This document shows, one piece after another, positions 35,401 to 42,674 of a DNA stretch of 64,000 nucleotides. Under the pieces are notes generated by a model. It searched no databases. It was not told the origin of the DNA and was given only the letters and a program-made list of their open reading frames with translations. Origin of the DNA: Blastomussa wellsi (Eukaryota > Cnidaria > Anthozoa > Scleractinia > Plerogyridae); NCBI GenBank assembly GCA_947652115.1, contig OX393561.1, positions 27,868,315 to 27,932,314 of the forward strand. Direction: 5' to 3'. Numbering within the stretch: the stretch's first letter is position 1; each line of letters opens with the position of its first letter. Made by a program: the position numbers and the translations under genes.

Positions 35401-38400
35401 TAACCACTAGGCCATGCTCACTCCTTATTCTTAACAATGAACAGCCAATCACTGTGAAGCATCTGCCCTTGTTGCTTTAAATGAGGTGCTGTGAAAAGTG
35501 TCAGGTGGATTCAGGCGAGGATTACACTGAGTATACCGTACAGCCAAACAATTCTAACATAACTTGTGCTGCTCATTCTTCAACAAATTTCCTGTTGTCT
35601 GCTTATTTAATTATATGGGCTACTGGACATTTTCCATTATCCCTCCTATTGTCATTTCTCTATTAATTAACAACTTATGAGCAACTGTTTTGGAAAACAG
35701 TTTTTACTTTTACATCTTAGGATATCAAGTTAAGCTTCAAAGACAGATCATCAAACAGCATTAAAAACAACTTTTGACTTTTGTGTATTCCTTTGTACAG
35801 GTGATATCTGAGCTGGCAAAGTCTCCAACTATTATTCGTAAAAATATCGAAAACACTGACTTAAATAAACCAGATAAAAGAACATGTCAAAATACACAAG
35901 CCAAAACCTGTTGCATGAAAGAAAAAACAGTATCACCATACTGTGCAGAAGTGGATAATAGCACCAAAGATGAATCTTTGGATTGTCAATCTTGTGTTGT
36001 CCATGGTCAGGACTGTGGGACTCCTGATAGCCAGCACTATACAGATATAAATCATAGCACCACTGACAAATATTATGATAAAGACTGCAGTGAGTGTCAG
36101 ATAGTAAGAAGGGATCCAACACCTAATGAACTCATCATGTGTCTTCATGCACTCTCGTATAAGGTAAGTGAGATGCTGCTATCTGTGATAAAATTGTCCC
36201 TAAAAGCAATGATATTATGATAATCTTATTACACAACTGAGGTAGTTTGTGGGTCAGTTGTAAGACAGCCAAAATGGTCCATGGCAAGAACAACAGATTT
36301 GCACTGAAAATTGAAGAGTTCAATGAATCAAGCCCAAAAAAATGGGAACTAGTAACATGTTATTGATAACTACACATCTGTGGAGGACTTGAAAAAAGGG
36401 ACTTCTCCAGGCTGTCACTGAACTTAATGCACAATAGATAGATTCAAGGAAAATGCTTCATGTCGGCGGTTGAAGCACCAGGGAAACTTTTCACTGTTAC
36501 GCGCCGTTTTGCTGCTCTACTTAGCAAGTCCCTGCGCAAACCTTTAATTATCGAATCTCCAACAATGATTGTTTCTTCATTTGATCTACGCTCGTCTTGG
36601 ACGTTTGCATTAGCATCGTTGTCATCAGTTTGTGGTTGTTGATCTTGAGAACCATTGTTATCCTTTTTCTTCTTTCCTTGTTTGAATTTTTTGGACTTGT
36701 TCGACGACTCAGGATGCAATTTAGACGCGACTGATTGCCAGTCATCAGACGGAGGTTGTGAATCCTGTGTTCTTACGGTTTGATCCGTAGAAAGGATTCT
36801 AATAGCTTCCATCAGACTTGCTCTTTCTTGTTGAAGGTCATGAATCTTTTCTTCGTAATCAACACATTTCAATTTGTATTCATCGATCTCACGTTCCAAT
36901 GCAGCCACCTGGGACAGTTTCGCAGGAGATTCAAATTTTAGGCGAATGGCGTCAATTGCTTTCCAAAGCTTTCCAATTTCATTTGCAACGAATGTAGAAT
37001 CCGATATTATGGAAACTTGGTCGTTCAAGTCATGCGACGATTTATCGTTCACTAGAGAAATGTGTTCTTCGGTGCTCATAGAAGTAATGATGTGCTCGGC
37101 AGAGTCTTCAGTCGAGTTCTCAGCAAGCAGTTTATTTTTCACCAATTCTTGTAAAATGCCTTTAACATCTTCTCCTGCTTTCCCTTGTACTTGAAGTGTC
37201 TTCGTGTTGTGGTAGAAATTAAATGTTGCAGTCGGTAGCTTTAGAATGGCACAGGAACTGTTGTATGACTTAGTTGACTTTTCATCGTTGCCGCCATCTT
37301 CAATCAGTCGCGATACCTTAGTATCGACAAATGTTTCAAGATCTTCAAGAGTGCCATTCCAGCTAAATCTGTTCTTAGATACATTAAACGATAGATATCG
37401 ATCGAGATACAAGGAATTTTCGTCGTAGGACAAAGCAGAGGACAAGTCAGAGACGGCTGAAGCAGAGCTCCCTTTTGCATGTCCGTCCGCCATGAGTCCG
37501 CATAAGTGCGGAACAACAAGCTTTATTTCCCCTTTGGTCACAGACATATTTTACAAAATTATGTAGGGAAGTACATGTTTTCCTTCTTAAATCATGTTAT
37601 AATTAATTGAACCTCACCTCTTTGTCATATAATTTTCAAATTATGGAAAAAACAGTACTGCTGCACTTTGGAAGTGCAGCAGCTCAGTTTAGAACCAGGG
37701 TAGCAAGGCTGCATATAACAGTCAGACAACAGACTTTGCCAGTGTCCGGTGAAATCATAGCTGTGGTGAGACTAAATGTCTGGACAATTTTTTATGCCTT
37801 CCTTTGCAAATGCCAATGTTTTTTGTTGACAACTCTTTATCAAGGAGTTATATATGTAACGTCTGATATCACCACTGTTTTGTCCGATCAAAATGGTTAC
37901 CTAGTCGGAGACATGTCCTTTCATGGTGAAAACATTGTTTGCAGCCCTGGGGTAGGGTTTTTTATTGTGTTTTATCACACACTTGACTCTCTTCTCTCCA
38001 TTTGGTTCCTGCCAAACATACCATCCAGTGAGAACTTGGACCACAGTAGCAATAATATCTTGTGGCTTATAGTAACTCCCTTGTTTTGAATATGGATGAC
38101 CTTAGCATACTTGATCATAACCTGCTTAGCTAGTGGTTTTTGTGTCGTTTTCATATTATCCCAAAGCCTGAATTATTTAAGCATCTCTTTTTATTATATA
38201 AACATCAGTGAAATGCCAGGTGAGCTTTTGTGCAAAAACATGACATCTTCACATGTGAAGACAACATGTTATCTTCACATGTGAAGATATCACCGTTGTT
38301 ATATGGTTATGTAATAAATCACGCCTTCTGCAGCAAAGTTCATTGGTGTTTATATAATAAATAGAATACATTACATGGCCGCTTGGAAATACGAAATTTC

Positions 38401-39723
38401 TCTTCTCGTTTTGAAACATATTTCACTCGTTTCGCTGCTCTCACTCATGAAATATCTGCCAAGAGAAATTTTGTATCTCCGAGTGGCCATGTAATATCCT
38501 CCATGTATAAGAGTGGAGAGCCTGTCATCACTCTCGTTATTGCAGCTATCCCTCAGACCCCTTGCAGCATCCCCGCTCAGTCTTTCCCTGCTTGTTTCAA
38601 TCGTGCATGTTAGGTTTACTGATGTCGCCATGTTGTAACTAGAACATATGCGCATCACACTAGTAGGAGTAACAACTGAGTTTTATTGAATATTTCACTC
38701 ACTTTTATACAGTCATTCACTGGCAGCTCTAATTAAAGTTAACATACTTGGCATAATATCAGTATACAATTTTGCGGCATTTCCTAAAGCCGTTTTCTAC
38801 TACAGTAATAGCCCGCGTGGGTTTTAAGAACCTGTTAGGCTAAAATTTTCATTTTAAGCCCCCTCCACGTAAGAACCTATTAAGGCTAAAATTTTAAGTT
38901 AGGTTCTTATCATTGGGGTTGCTGTAAAAGTGTACAGGTAGAAACTGCTGAATTAAGATCATCATCTATTTAAAAGTAACTTGACATAATTTTTTTTTCT
39001 TTTAAGCTTAAGTACCATGTTGTATGTCTATTGTGTTTGCCATTCAAATAATCCCCCAAGTATTTGCAAGTACTGTACTCTACTACAGTATCAATAAAAG
39101 CTTTCTGACCATCTCCAACTCTGTGAGAATCACAAAATATTAAATGTAAAATATCAAATGTTGTTATGTTTTGTTAAGGACATATACCGTACCTGCACTG
39201 AACTGCCTATAGGCATTGCTATATGGTACAAATATATGATTTATACTGTATTATGAGATGATATTTATAATATATATAGTATAATTATTCAGATGAAATT
39301 CATATGAAAATATAAGAACCTTGGTAGCCTAAATTTGCTTTAAGTACCATTTATATAAGAACCTATTCAGGCTAAATTGAAAAATTCAGGTTCTTATATG
39401 CGGGCTATTGCTGTAAATTATGCGTAAATCAGCCATGATTAACTACGATAAGCATTGTGGTAACCGTGCGGTTACATTGGTCACAATATTGGAGCACGTA
39501 TTCTAACAATGCATATGTGTGTTACCAAAATAAACAACCAGCTATGCAGGCTAACTTATCAATTATCTCTGGGTTTTTTTCCACTAAACCACTGTACCTT
39601 TGTTCATTGCAGGGCCCAGACTGGGAGTTTAGGACAGGGCTGCCAAGCTGGGCTAAGGAAGGGGAAGAAAGAGAAGAGCAAAAAGCAAACTCACCTTTAA
39701 TTACCGAGAAAACAGCTCAGTAG
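2425..39723 (+). CDS. RPUSD2: RPUSD2, RluA-family RNA pseudouridine synthase, complete, 13 coding exons
   Basis: The product converts uridine to pseudouridine in RNA. Coding exons: 2425-2520, 8084-8165, 11878-11999, 14275-14305, 15695-15764, 19430-19517, 20682-20760, 23082-23130, 23491-23583, 24630-24766, 33488-33633, 35801-36163 and 39613-39723. They total 1467 nt and join in frame to 488 residues (the human protein has about 545). Landmarks in order: basic N-terminus; [20 protein letters not shown] (exon 3); [20 protein letters not shown]; catalytic motif HRIDRLTSG with Asp195; [29 protein letters not shown] at 286-298; and a Cys-rich tail with [20 protein letters not shown]. No mitochondrial presequence is obvious. 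Exon 1 uses a weak GTCTTG donor. Exon 4 has only 31 nt. The introns carry most of the mobile DNA in the window, and intron 3 contains tandem copies of exon 3 sequence. Confidence 0.95.
2805..3060. repeat. G/C-run foldback-like repeat
   Basis: A run of about 13 G opens the segment and a run of C (GACCCTCCCCCCC) closes it. Inside are inverted pairs such as GGGGATTTTGA against TCAAAATCCCC and two GGGTGGGGA(A/T)TTTGA blocks. This looks like a short non-autonomous element in RPUSD2 intron 1. No target duplication could be defined. Confidence 0.4.
3294..3698 (+). CDS. Unrecognised acidic ORF in RPUSD2 intron 1
   Basis: An open frame of 134 codons runs from an internal ATG at 3294; the frame is open from about 3204. 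The centre is strongly acidic ([20 protein letters not shown]), preceded by a mixed stretch with [21 protein letters not shown] recognise no domain. Its position in an intron crowded with repeats makes a transposon-derived fragment more likely than a host gene, and no splice partners were found. It may be a chance ORF. Confidence 0.25.
   Translation, partial: AIEVVEVAAESEEDIVINCMAIFYEEGKEGENFRKKELWHDTVNSQSLYTYQRQCEIFENPVSIAFDVQSDDTSDDATVNQLEEEEGDNFDESSDEEVEEDSTLRWEIGSSLKFLIGARTWYGRAVHFNNRLLH
5247..5395. repeat. AT-rich foldback sequence
   Basis: Near-palindrome whose ends read ATCGATCAAAATTGAT and ATCAATTTTGATCGAT. The interior is built almost wholly of GAT, ATC, AATT and ATCGAT steps. It could be a small hairpin element or simple-sequence expansion. 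Confidence 0.5.
5430..5975. repeat. Degenerate minisatellite around a SINE
   Basis: Imperfect repeats of GGGAGTG-GGACTGCGGGAGCA separated by T-rich spacers recur at about 5445, 5500, 5558, 5865, 5920 and 5965. The array is interrupted by the tRNA-headed SINE at 5688, so the SINE probably inserted into it. Confidence 0.6.
5688..5825 (+). mobile_element. tRNA-derived SINE with tRNA-like head at 5688-5759
   Basis: The head has a perfect 7-bp acceptor stem (GGCTTCA with TGAAGCC), an A-box-like AGCTCAGTTGGTAGAGC and a B-box/T-arm-like GGTTTGAATTCC. The anticodon stem pairs badly, so it is unlikely to be a working tRNA. The tail carries a short hairpin (CCTGATTTTTTCAGG) and AATTGCTTAAATTGG. The layout matches tRNA-headed SINEs that I recall as common in anthozoan transcripts. 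Pol III promoter activity is inferred from the boxes. Confidence 0.65.
6000..7440. other. RPUSD2 intron 1 stretch with nothing recognised
   Basis: AT-rich sequence without a convincing ORF, exon or terminal inverted repeat. A low-copy-looking segment with CCCGAAAAA motifs follows at 7500-7800 and partly resembles sequence near 63000. Confidence 0.5.
8490..8690 (+). pseudogene. LINE reverse transcriptase fragment (C-terminal region)
   Basis: One frame reads [20 protein letters not shown] followed by WVSSDLT, the conserved segment after the RT core of jockey/CR1-type LINEs. A TAG then stands where Trp is usual, and further stops follow. The piece is truncated on both sides and lies in RPUSD2 intron 2. 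It is dead. Confidence 0.6.
9958..10822 (+). pseudogene. KIAA1958-like / Crypton-type tyrosine recombinase remnant (DUF3504), broken
   Basis: An ATG opens [20 protein letters not shown]. Next comes a DUF3504-type region: [20 protein letters not shown], then [20 protein letters not shown]. Frame changes near 10270-10300 and 10395-10440 carry the homology on through [20 protein letters not shown] and [16 protein letters not shown] to [19 protein letters not shown]. There a TGA stands where the family has Trp. A tail ending [11 protein letters not shown] closes at 10822. KIAA1958-like proteins derive from Crypton-type tyrosine recombinases and are abundant in cnidarian genomes. This copy has frameshifts and a nonsense codon, so it is not functional. 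It lies in RPUSD2 intron 2. Confidence 0.65.
11050..11580 (+). pseudogene. LINE 3' end with RT C-terminal tail
   Basis: An open frame at 11076-11411 encodes [40 protein letters not shown] and [20 protein letters not shown], the C-terminal domain found after RT in CR1/jockey-like LINEs. It ends at a stop, followed by an AT-rich 3' UTR with AATAAA near 11563. This is a 5'-truncated copy of the kind LINE retrotransposition leaves. It lies on the same strand as RPUSD2, in intron 2. Confidence 0.7.
11630..11800. mobile_element. Hairpin MITE in RPUSD2 intron 2
   Basis: Two arms of about 75 bp are inverted copies. The left arm contains CAGGGAAATCTCAGACCTCG and the right arm CGGTCTGAGATTTCCCTG. The outer parts read AACTTATTAACC and GGTTAATAAGT. 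The loop has a duplicated TCAAGTATTCA. It ends about 75 bp before exon 3. Confidence 0.75.
11921..12438 (+). repeat. Tandem array of RPUSD2 exon 3 3' half plus splice donor
   Basis: The unit is the last 79 nt of exon 3 (from TGCAAGGGACGCTGGGTGGG) plus about 16 nt of intron (GTGAGTATGGTAATGTTA). Repeat starts lie at 11921 (the true exon), 12018, 12113, 12208, 12303 and 12398 (truncated), a period of 97 then 95 bp. Copies keep a donor at 12095, 12190 and 12285 (GTGAGT) and at 12380 (GTGGGT). Copy 2 is still open in the exon reading frame. Later copies differ more. Confidence 0.9.
13283..13390 (+). repeat. Dispersed copy of the exon 3 repeat unit
   Basis: A further copy of the 95-bp unit (CTGCAAGGGACACTGGGTGG onward) lies about 0.9 kb beyond the tandem array. 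Its donor region has changed to GTGATTGT, so it is less likely to be spliced. Confidence 0.85.
13497..14088. mobile_element. Foldback element with TTAAGGTGGCTCA-type termini
   Basis: Outer ends read TTAAGGTTGCTCAC and GTGAGCCACCTTAA. Long inverted arms meet at a second inverted pair near 13790-13832 (CCACCTTAA against TTAAGGTGG). Other termini of this type occur at 46194 and 61446-61480. Confidence 0.7.
14930..15132. mobile_element. Short inverted-repeat element (MITE)
   Basis: The left end TTAAGGCAGGGCAAACGACG pairs with the right end TTTGTCCCCGCCTTTA. Inner pairs such as AGAAACATTTTTTGTCT face AGACAAAATGTTTCT. About 200 bp, in RPUSD2 intron 4. Confidence 0.55.
15172..15628. mobile_element. 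G-run MITE with 8-bp target duplication (hAT-type)
   Basis: Terminal inverted repeats are CCC plus 8 G plus TACTC on the left and the inverse with 9 C on the right. The 8-bp GCACCATA lies directly on both sides (15164-15171 and 15629-15636). An 8-bp duplication is the hallmark of hAT transposition. The interior has several AAATAGGGTAT blocks. It ends 66 bp before RPUSD2 exon 5. Confidence 0.8.
16744..16778 (-). ncRNA. Degenerate hammerhead-ribozyme-like motif of the Penelope element
   Basis: The minus strand reads TCCGACGA, a GGGCTAACGTTC stem-loop, then GAAACGTC. That order matches the hammerhead core CUGANGA, stem II, GAAA, cleavage triplet GUC, with one change (C for U). Hammerhead motifs are known in Penelope-like terminal repeats. 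Activity is not shown. Confidence 0.5.
16880..17265 (-). pseudogene. Penelope-like GIY-YIG endonuclease, frameshifted
   Basis: The minus-strand frame reads [19 protein letters not shown], then the GIY-YIG segment [13 protein letters not shown]. It then shifts frame to continue as [20 protein letters not shown]. This Cys-rich lead-in with an endonuclease is the C-terminal domain of endonuclease-bearing Penelope elements. The frameshift kills it. Confidence 0.75.
17640..18510 (-). pseudogene. Penelope-like reverse transcriptase, N-terminal part
   Basis: A long open frame encodes a helical N-terminus, then the Penelope landmark [18 protein letters not shown]. Next come [16 protein letters not shown] and [20 protein letters not shown], the start of the RT fingers, followed by [15 protein letters not shown]. 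The usual [18 protein letters not shown] stretch is shortened. The frame then leaves the family, and the palm motif with the catalytic aspartates is not found. The product cannot be an active RT. Confidence 0.8.
19640..20400 (+). mobile_element. Penelope-like element, 3' fragment with GIY-YIG endonuclease
   Basis: An open frame from about 19754 to 20161 encodes [20 protein letters not shown], the GIY-YIG core [20 protein letters not shown], then [35 protein letters not shown] and [16 protein letters not shown]. This is the C-terminal endonuclease of a Penelope-like element of a different subfamily from the one at 16637. The endonuclease frame is intact, but no RT precedes it. The 3' UTR holds a hammerhead-like motif. 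It sits in RPUSD2 intron 6, about 120 bp after exon 6. Confidence 0.8.
20296..20329 (+). ncRNA. Hammerhead-ribozyme-like motif in the Penelope 3' UTR
   Basis: CTGATGA is followed by a GGCT...AGCC stem and then GGAACGTC. The first core segment is perfect. The GAAA segment is reduced to GAAC, so cleavage is doubtful. Confidence 0.5.
21823..22145. mobile_element. MITE-like element with CAGGGCTCGACA ends
   Basis: The left end CAGGGCTCGACACTAACGGT and the right end CTGTCGAGCACTG are inverted. Inside are repeats of ACTAGCC and GCTAGTA near both ends. RPUSD2 intron 7. Confidence 0.5.
24851..25034. mobile_element. 184-bp MITE with perfect 16-bp inverted ends
   Basis: The ends read CAGGGTTGTCAATAAG and CTTATTGACAACCCTG. 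TATATG lies directly on both sides. The interior contains the palindrome GCCGGCGATATCGCCGG. It starts 85 bp after RPUSD2 exon 10. Confidence 0.75.
25104..25318. mobile_element. MITE-like element with GTACAAGGAA ends
   Basis: The left end GTACAAGGAAGTTAGTGTCC and the right end AAGGTCAAGTTCCTTGTAC are inverted. The interior repeats GGGCTAGTGGA. Confidence 0.5.
26590..26744. repeat. Left half of a dispersed repeat split by the DIRS-like element
   Basis: From AGAGCGGAGCCCCATACC to ATATCGCCC this matches 43240-43405. The match resumes at 31111, after the inserted element. Confidence 0.8.
27440..28490 (-). pseudogene. DIRS-type tyrosine recombinase, broken
   Basis: The N-terminal SAM-like domain reads [20 protein letters not shown] and [20 protein letters not shown]. 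The catalytic domain follows: [20 protein letters not shown], then [19 protein letters not shown] (the HxxR box), then DAYKLYIRT with the Tyr nucleophile. The first catalytic Arg, expected in a FLR-xxEFT context, is Cys here ([13 protein letters not shown]). A TAG at about 27660 and frame changes near 28090 and 27600 split the ORF. DIRS recombinases integrate circular DNA; this copy cannot. Confidence 0.8.
28640..28830 (-). pseudogene. Decayed RNase H-like segment of the DIRS-like element
   Basis: The minus strand reads [17 protein letters not shown] and, in a shifted frame, [19 protein letters not shown], followed by many stops. This resembles the RNase H region that lies before the recombinase in DIRS elements. 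The RT itself is not recognised upstream in 28830-30250. Confidence 0.5.
30252..30890 (-). CDS. Gag-like Ser-rich ORF of the DIRS-like element
   Basis: An open frame of about 212 codons is rich in Ser, Ala, Leu and Val ([40 protein letters not shown]). It lies at the 5' end of the element, just inside the terminal repeat, where DIRS elements carry gag. No zinc knuckle is seen. The assignment rests on position. Confidence 0.45.
   Translation of the reverse strand: MYRLFFTSYAIEAVHEQQFELCYGFGFRRSQMWGFPASHVTIPASSSGSEFNSHISLGSSSGPGLSVEALTASIVNALRPLLAMANVHQSVVSSLPVASQIFLLSLLISNSQAVVSSAQVPASVQPQSIGRLNVAPSFVSTFALPSVSLLSLPVRLSSSPLSAPISSTSFAANLTILGSSSTPSFQQSLSGLASRLFLTSWSRKSSRESLFI
31111..31380. repeat. 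Right half of the dispersed repeat split by the DIRS-like element
   Basis: From GGTTACCATAAGTTTACATC to CATAGTCATTCTCAG this matches 43455-43690. Confidence 0.8.
31380..33480. other. RPUSD2 intron 10 remainder
   Basis: AT-rich intron with no recognised exon, ORF or terminal inverted repeat. Confidence 0.5.
33770..35009. mobile_element. Mutator-like non-autonomous element, 78-bp TIRs, 9-bp target duplication
   Basis: GGTATCTCA lies on both sides (33761-33769 and 35010-35018). The inverted ends run about 78 bp; the left begins TAGTCTCCTACGCAG and the inverted right TAGCCTCCTACGCAG. They share TTATTAGGGGATTGCATTAC. Long TIRs with 9-bp duplications are typical of MULEs. Two short interior ORFs show no transposase motif. 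It lies in RPUSD2 intron 11. Confidence 0.8.
36444..37547 (-). pseudogene. LINE ORF1-like protein with coiled coil and start of an SGNH esterase domain; 3' truncated
   Basis: 367 codons start from an ATG at 37547. The N-terminal part has [21 protein letters not shown] heptad-like segment follows ([20 protein letters not shown] to [15 protein letters not shown]), then a basic [15 protein letters not shown] linker. The last part, [19 protein letters not shown], is the GDS block of an SGNH hydrolase, as found in ORF1 of CR1-type LINEs. The frame stops just after TADMKHFP, before the rest of the esterase fold. A domesticated gene is possible but less likely. It lies in RPUSD2 intron 12. Confidence 0.6.
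38367..38497. mobile_element. 130-bp hairpin MITE
   Basis: The ends ATTACATGGCCGCTTGGAAA and TCCGAGTGGCCATGTAAT are inverted. AAATTTCTCTT and AAGAGAAATTT pair further in. The short ORFs over it are palindrome artefacts. Confidence 0.65.
38800..39417. mobile_element. Non-autonomous TIR element of about 0.6 kb
   Basis: The left end TACAGTAATAGCCCGCG and the right end GCGGGCTATTGCTGTA are inverted. Subrepeats of AAGAACCTATT and AGGCTAAA occur near both ends. It ends about 195 bp before RPUSD2 exon 13. Confidence 0.65.
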
Positions 39724-39738
39724 AAGATTCAAGTTATT

Positions 39739-39885
39739 AATAAAAGAGATTTTATATTAAATTCATTATGAACTGCTTAGCCATGGGCCAAGCATGGTTT
39801 GCAATATCTATCCCTACTTTTATTTTTGTTGGTGACCAGACTGAAACCAGAAACCTGTTCCAGCATGGCAAAATTAATCAATAAA
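39739..39885 (+). terminator. Candidate RPUSD2 polyadenylation signals
   Basis: AATAAA hexamers lie at 39739-39744 (15 nt after the stop codon) and 39880-39885. The second leaves a more usual 3' UTR length. Confidence 0.4.
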
Positions 39886-41509
39886 GATCATTAAACCATT
39901 GATTGAACTTGTTGATGAAACATTCCTGTGGCAGTGTGATACATGCAATCATGCTTCCTTTGAAATATTTCACGTGAGGAGAAACAGTCATTGATTGAAC
40001 TGCAGTTTTCTCATTTTTCTAATGAGTATTGTAGAAATTGCAACCCATTTTCAAGGCTAGTTTTCTTCTTCCCTCCATGAGATTATCATCAACTATTCTT
40101 TTCATGTCGCGGTGTTGTGTGCGGTTAATAGATATTTAAGCCAACATGTTTACATTTGCCTCATGTAAGGGAATCCGGAATCCAACACATTTTTATCTTT
40201 GGAATCTGGAATCCAGTCTCTAGAATCCCAAATCCAGTCTCTAGAAATCCACCCTCTTATTGAATCCAAAATCTTCTTTTGGAGTATTACAAAACCAAAA
40301 AAATATCTGGTCGTTTGGAATTGTATTCATTCGTACAAACATGGCGGTCAAGTGGTTTTTGATCCTTCCCTCGCTACCGAAACCCAATAGAGTACATGCT
40401 CTATTTGTTAAATATAGGATCTTTTCAAAATAAACAAAATCGTATCTTTATATTTTTTTCTGAGAAAAAAAAGAATGGCATTTTAAAAATGCCTCAGAAA
40501 TTATGGCAGATACTGTGTTTCCGAGGACTTGAAAGACCTGGATCCACGCCAGCTTGTTGCCACTCAATTTGGATCACAATTCACTTGTGAGGTTTCAACA
40601 TTTGGCTGGTTTGCACATTACTGCATGCTGTCCTGGTCCACATAAGTCATATTTACTAATTGTGTCCTTTTCGAATATCAATGTGTTAGTCATATTTTAA
40701 CTTATTATTTTAATTATTTCAGACTTCCCAAATAGTATAGTAATAGCATTTTCCCTCATTTCCTTTTTTTGCATGTATTTGCTATCTTGCTGACCATTAA
40801 TTTGTGTTCATTTAACTCTGTTGTCTTCTGGCTGCCTGGCTCTGCTAGCCCTTATGGTTATTCCAGACAGCCAGTACTCTAGTTTTATTTTCAATATTGT
40901 TTTTAATTTGTCATTGGCAAGTACAAATAAAGAATGTTGTTGTATAATTGTGTAGTATAAATGAATACACTGTACCCCTGGTTTAAAAAAAACTTGCTTG
41001 GTTTATGGTGCATATCCAACGTTTATTGTACATACATGTAACCTGAGGGGAGTTCATAGGGGTACTACACAAATCCATCCATACTATTTTGAGACCAAAT
41101 CCGTCAATCCACCACTGTTTTCATTCAATTCCAGATCCACATTCCGTGATTACTTTATGTGGTGTAGTTTCACTGCAATGAACAGTAGCTGTTGTTTTTA
41201 CGGCAATTTTTAGGTTCTTTTTGCAACAATTCCAATGTAAGGATATAGTTTTCTCGGAAACAAAAGGGACAAAATGCCAACACACCAAGGATCCTGAGCC
41301 ACAGTTCTCAGCTAATCTGCGATCTGTATTTTCAAAATCAGTGTTTCTCATTCCACTCTATTGCAAAAACAAGCAATCCGTGTGTGTTGCGGATTTTTGC
41401 GATTCATGGATTAATTGAGCCCTAATCCGTTGACCATGAACCTATTCACCTCCGTTTATGAGAAAATTCAGACAATTATATTTTCACAAAGCCAGTATAA
41501 CAAGGTTTC

Positions 41510-41515
41510 TTTATT
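41510..41515 (-). terminator. Candidate DCTN6 polyadenylation signal
   Basis: AATAAA on the minus strand, about 225 nt after the DCTN6 stop. Other minus-strand hexamers lie nearby, so the choice is tentative. Confidence 0.3.
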
Positions 41516-41738
41516 GCTGTACTGTTAGTTTCTCTCTCTGGCTATGATATGTTTCTTAGAGTGGAAGGGAGGATAATTACAGAAAATGTACATACCCTCC
41601 TATGTGAGGGTTTTTGGGTTTTGAACCCTACCCCTCTGGAAATCCTGATACTTGCGATTAGAGAAGAATCCATGAAATAAATAAATTTAATCCCATTTCG
41701 CTTCACGCACAAAGTTAACTCAGTTCTATAACGCTATG

Positions 41739-42293
41739 TTATGATCGACTCGATTTCTTTAGGTGATGATAGTTTGGTAAGATCTTGGTGAGAAAATCCA
41801 GTTGTAGAGTCTGTGGTACAGGCCTTTCCCCTTGAACTCTTCTACTACAGCACTGCCCATAAATCACAGTATTCTCGGGCAATGTTTCTTGTGATGTAAC
41901 TTCACACTTGGCTCCTATAACACACCCATGCGATACACTTGTGCAGCGACCAATCTTGCTTTTTGCTTCAAGGATGTTATTATCTCCTACACTCACCGCC
42001 TCGCACTGACTTCCAACCTCAAACACATTATGATTTCCTATTCTCATGACGATCTTTTCGCCAGGCTCTCCATCGTCATCATGATAAGCCGAGTTCAATA
42101 TCGTGGCTTGTTCTTCGATAAGATTGTTGTCACCGATAACTATCGGCCCAGCGTCAGCTATTATGCGGGCTTTGGGGTGGATAACCGTCCGTGAGCCAAT
42201 TGTTACCTCACCTTTTATTTCAGCTTCTTGGCAAACAACTGATCCAGAGCCAATTTTCAATTTCCGAGGAGTTTGCGATGAATGCTTCGACAT
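41739..42293 (-). CDS. DCTN6: DCTN6, dynactin subunit 6 (p27), complete, one coding exon
   Basis: DCTN6 is a small pointed-end subunit of dynactin, the cofactor that links dynein to cargo. The product has 184 residues and starts [20 protein letters not shown]. It has a run of hexapeptide turns of a left-handed beta-helix, with [58 protein letters not shown] and [20 protein letters not shown]. It ends in the family's [18 protein letters not shown]. Length and end match the animal family (human about 190). The frame extends upstream without an ATG, so 42293 is the start. It is tail-to-tail with RPUSD2 and head-to-head with NEK11. The absence of introns contrasts with its neighbours, but the conserved reading frame argues against a pseudogene. 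Confidence 0.96.
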   Translation of the reverse strand: MSKHSSQTPRKLKIGSGSVVCQEAEIKGEVTIGSRTVIHPKARIIADAGPIVIGDNNLIEEQATILNSAYHDDDGEPGEKIVMRIGNHNVFEVGSQCEAVSVGDNNILEAKSKIGRCTSVSHGCVIGAKCEVTSQETLPENTVIYGQCCSRRVQGERPVPQTLQLDFLTKILPNYHHLKKSSRS

Positions 42294-42626
42294 GTTGATC
42301 CACAACAGCTTCCAGGTGTTCTACTTCCCAGAATGCAAAGCTCGTACGGGTGCAGCCGCTGATCAATCATTTTATCGATTTTATCGATTTGGGATCGTGG
42401 AGTCGTGGTGATTTGGGCCCCGGTGATTTGGCGACGGTTTTGGCCATATACTTATCATCTTAAAACCCCAAGTACGTTCAAATGAAAATCTTTTCGTGAA
42501 TGTAAGTATCATAACAAAGTTGTTATTCCAAGTTCAAAAAATTTCAAACGTTTTATCGACATACACACAGAAACCACACTGGCGTGACGTGAATGTTATT
42601 ATAAAATATGTCATGTCTCCACCTTG
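42294..42626. promoter_or_regulatory. Shared divergent promoter of DCTN6 and NEK11
   Basis: At most 380 bp separate the start codons. CTACTTCCCAGAATGCAAAG at 42321-42340 fits the ZNF143/STAF-type element common in bidirectional housekeeping promoters. Two TTTTATCGATTT copies lie at about 42370-42390. No TATA box is seen. Function is inferred. Confidence 0.55.
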
Positions 42627-42674
42627 ATGTTGTTCGATTCCCCAGATCGGACACTTCTTGATGGAGAATTTGCC

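Noticed and set aside
38371..38658. ORFs on both strands
   Set aside because: They lie over a hairpin MITE, whose palindromic arms create mirrored frames.
42294..42305. Upstream extension of DCTN6
   Set aside because: The extra codons start at TTG. The first ATG in frame is at 42293 and fits the family length.
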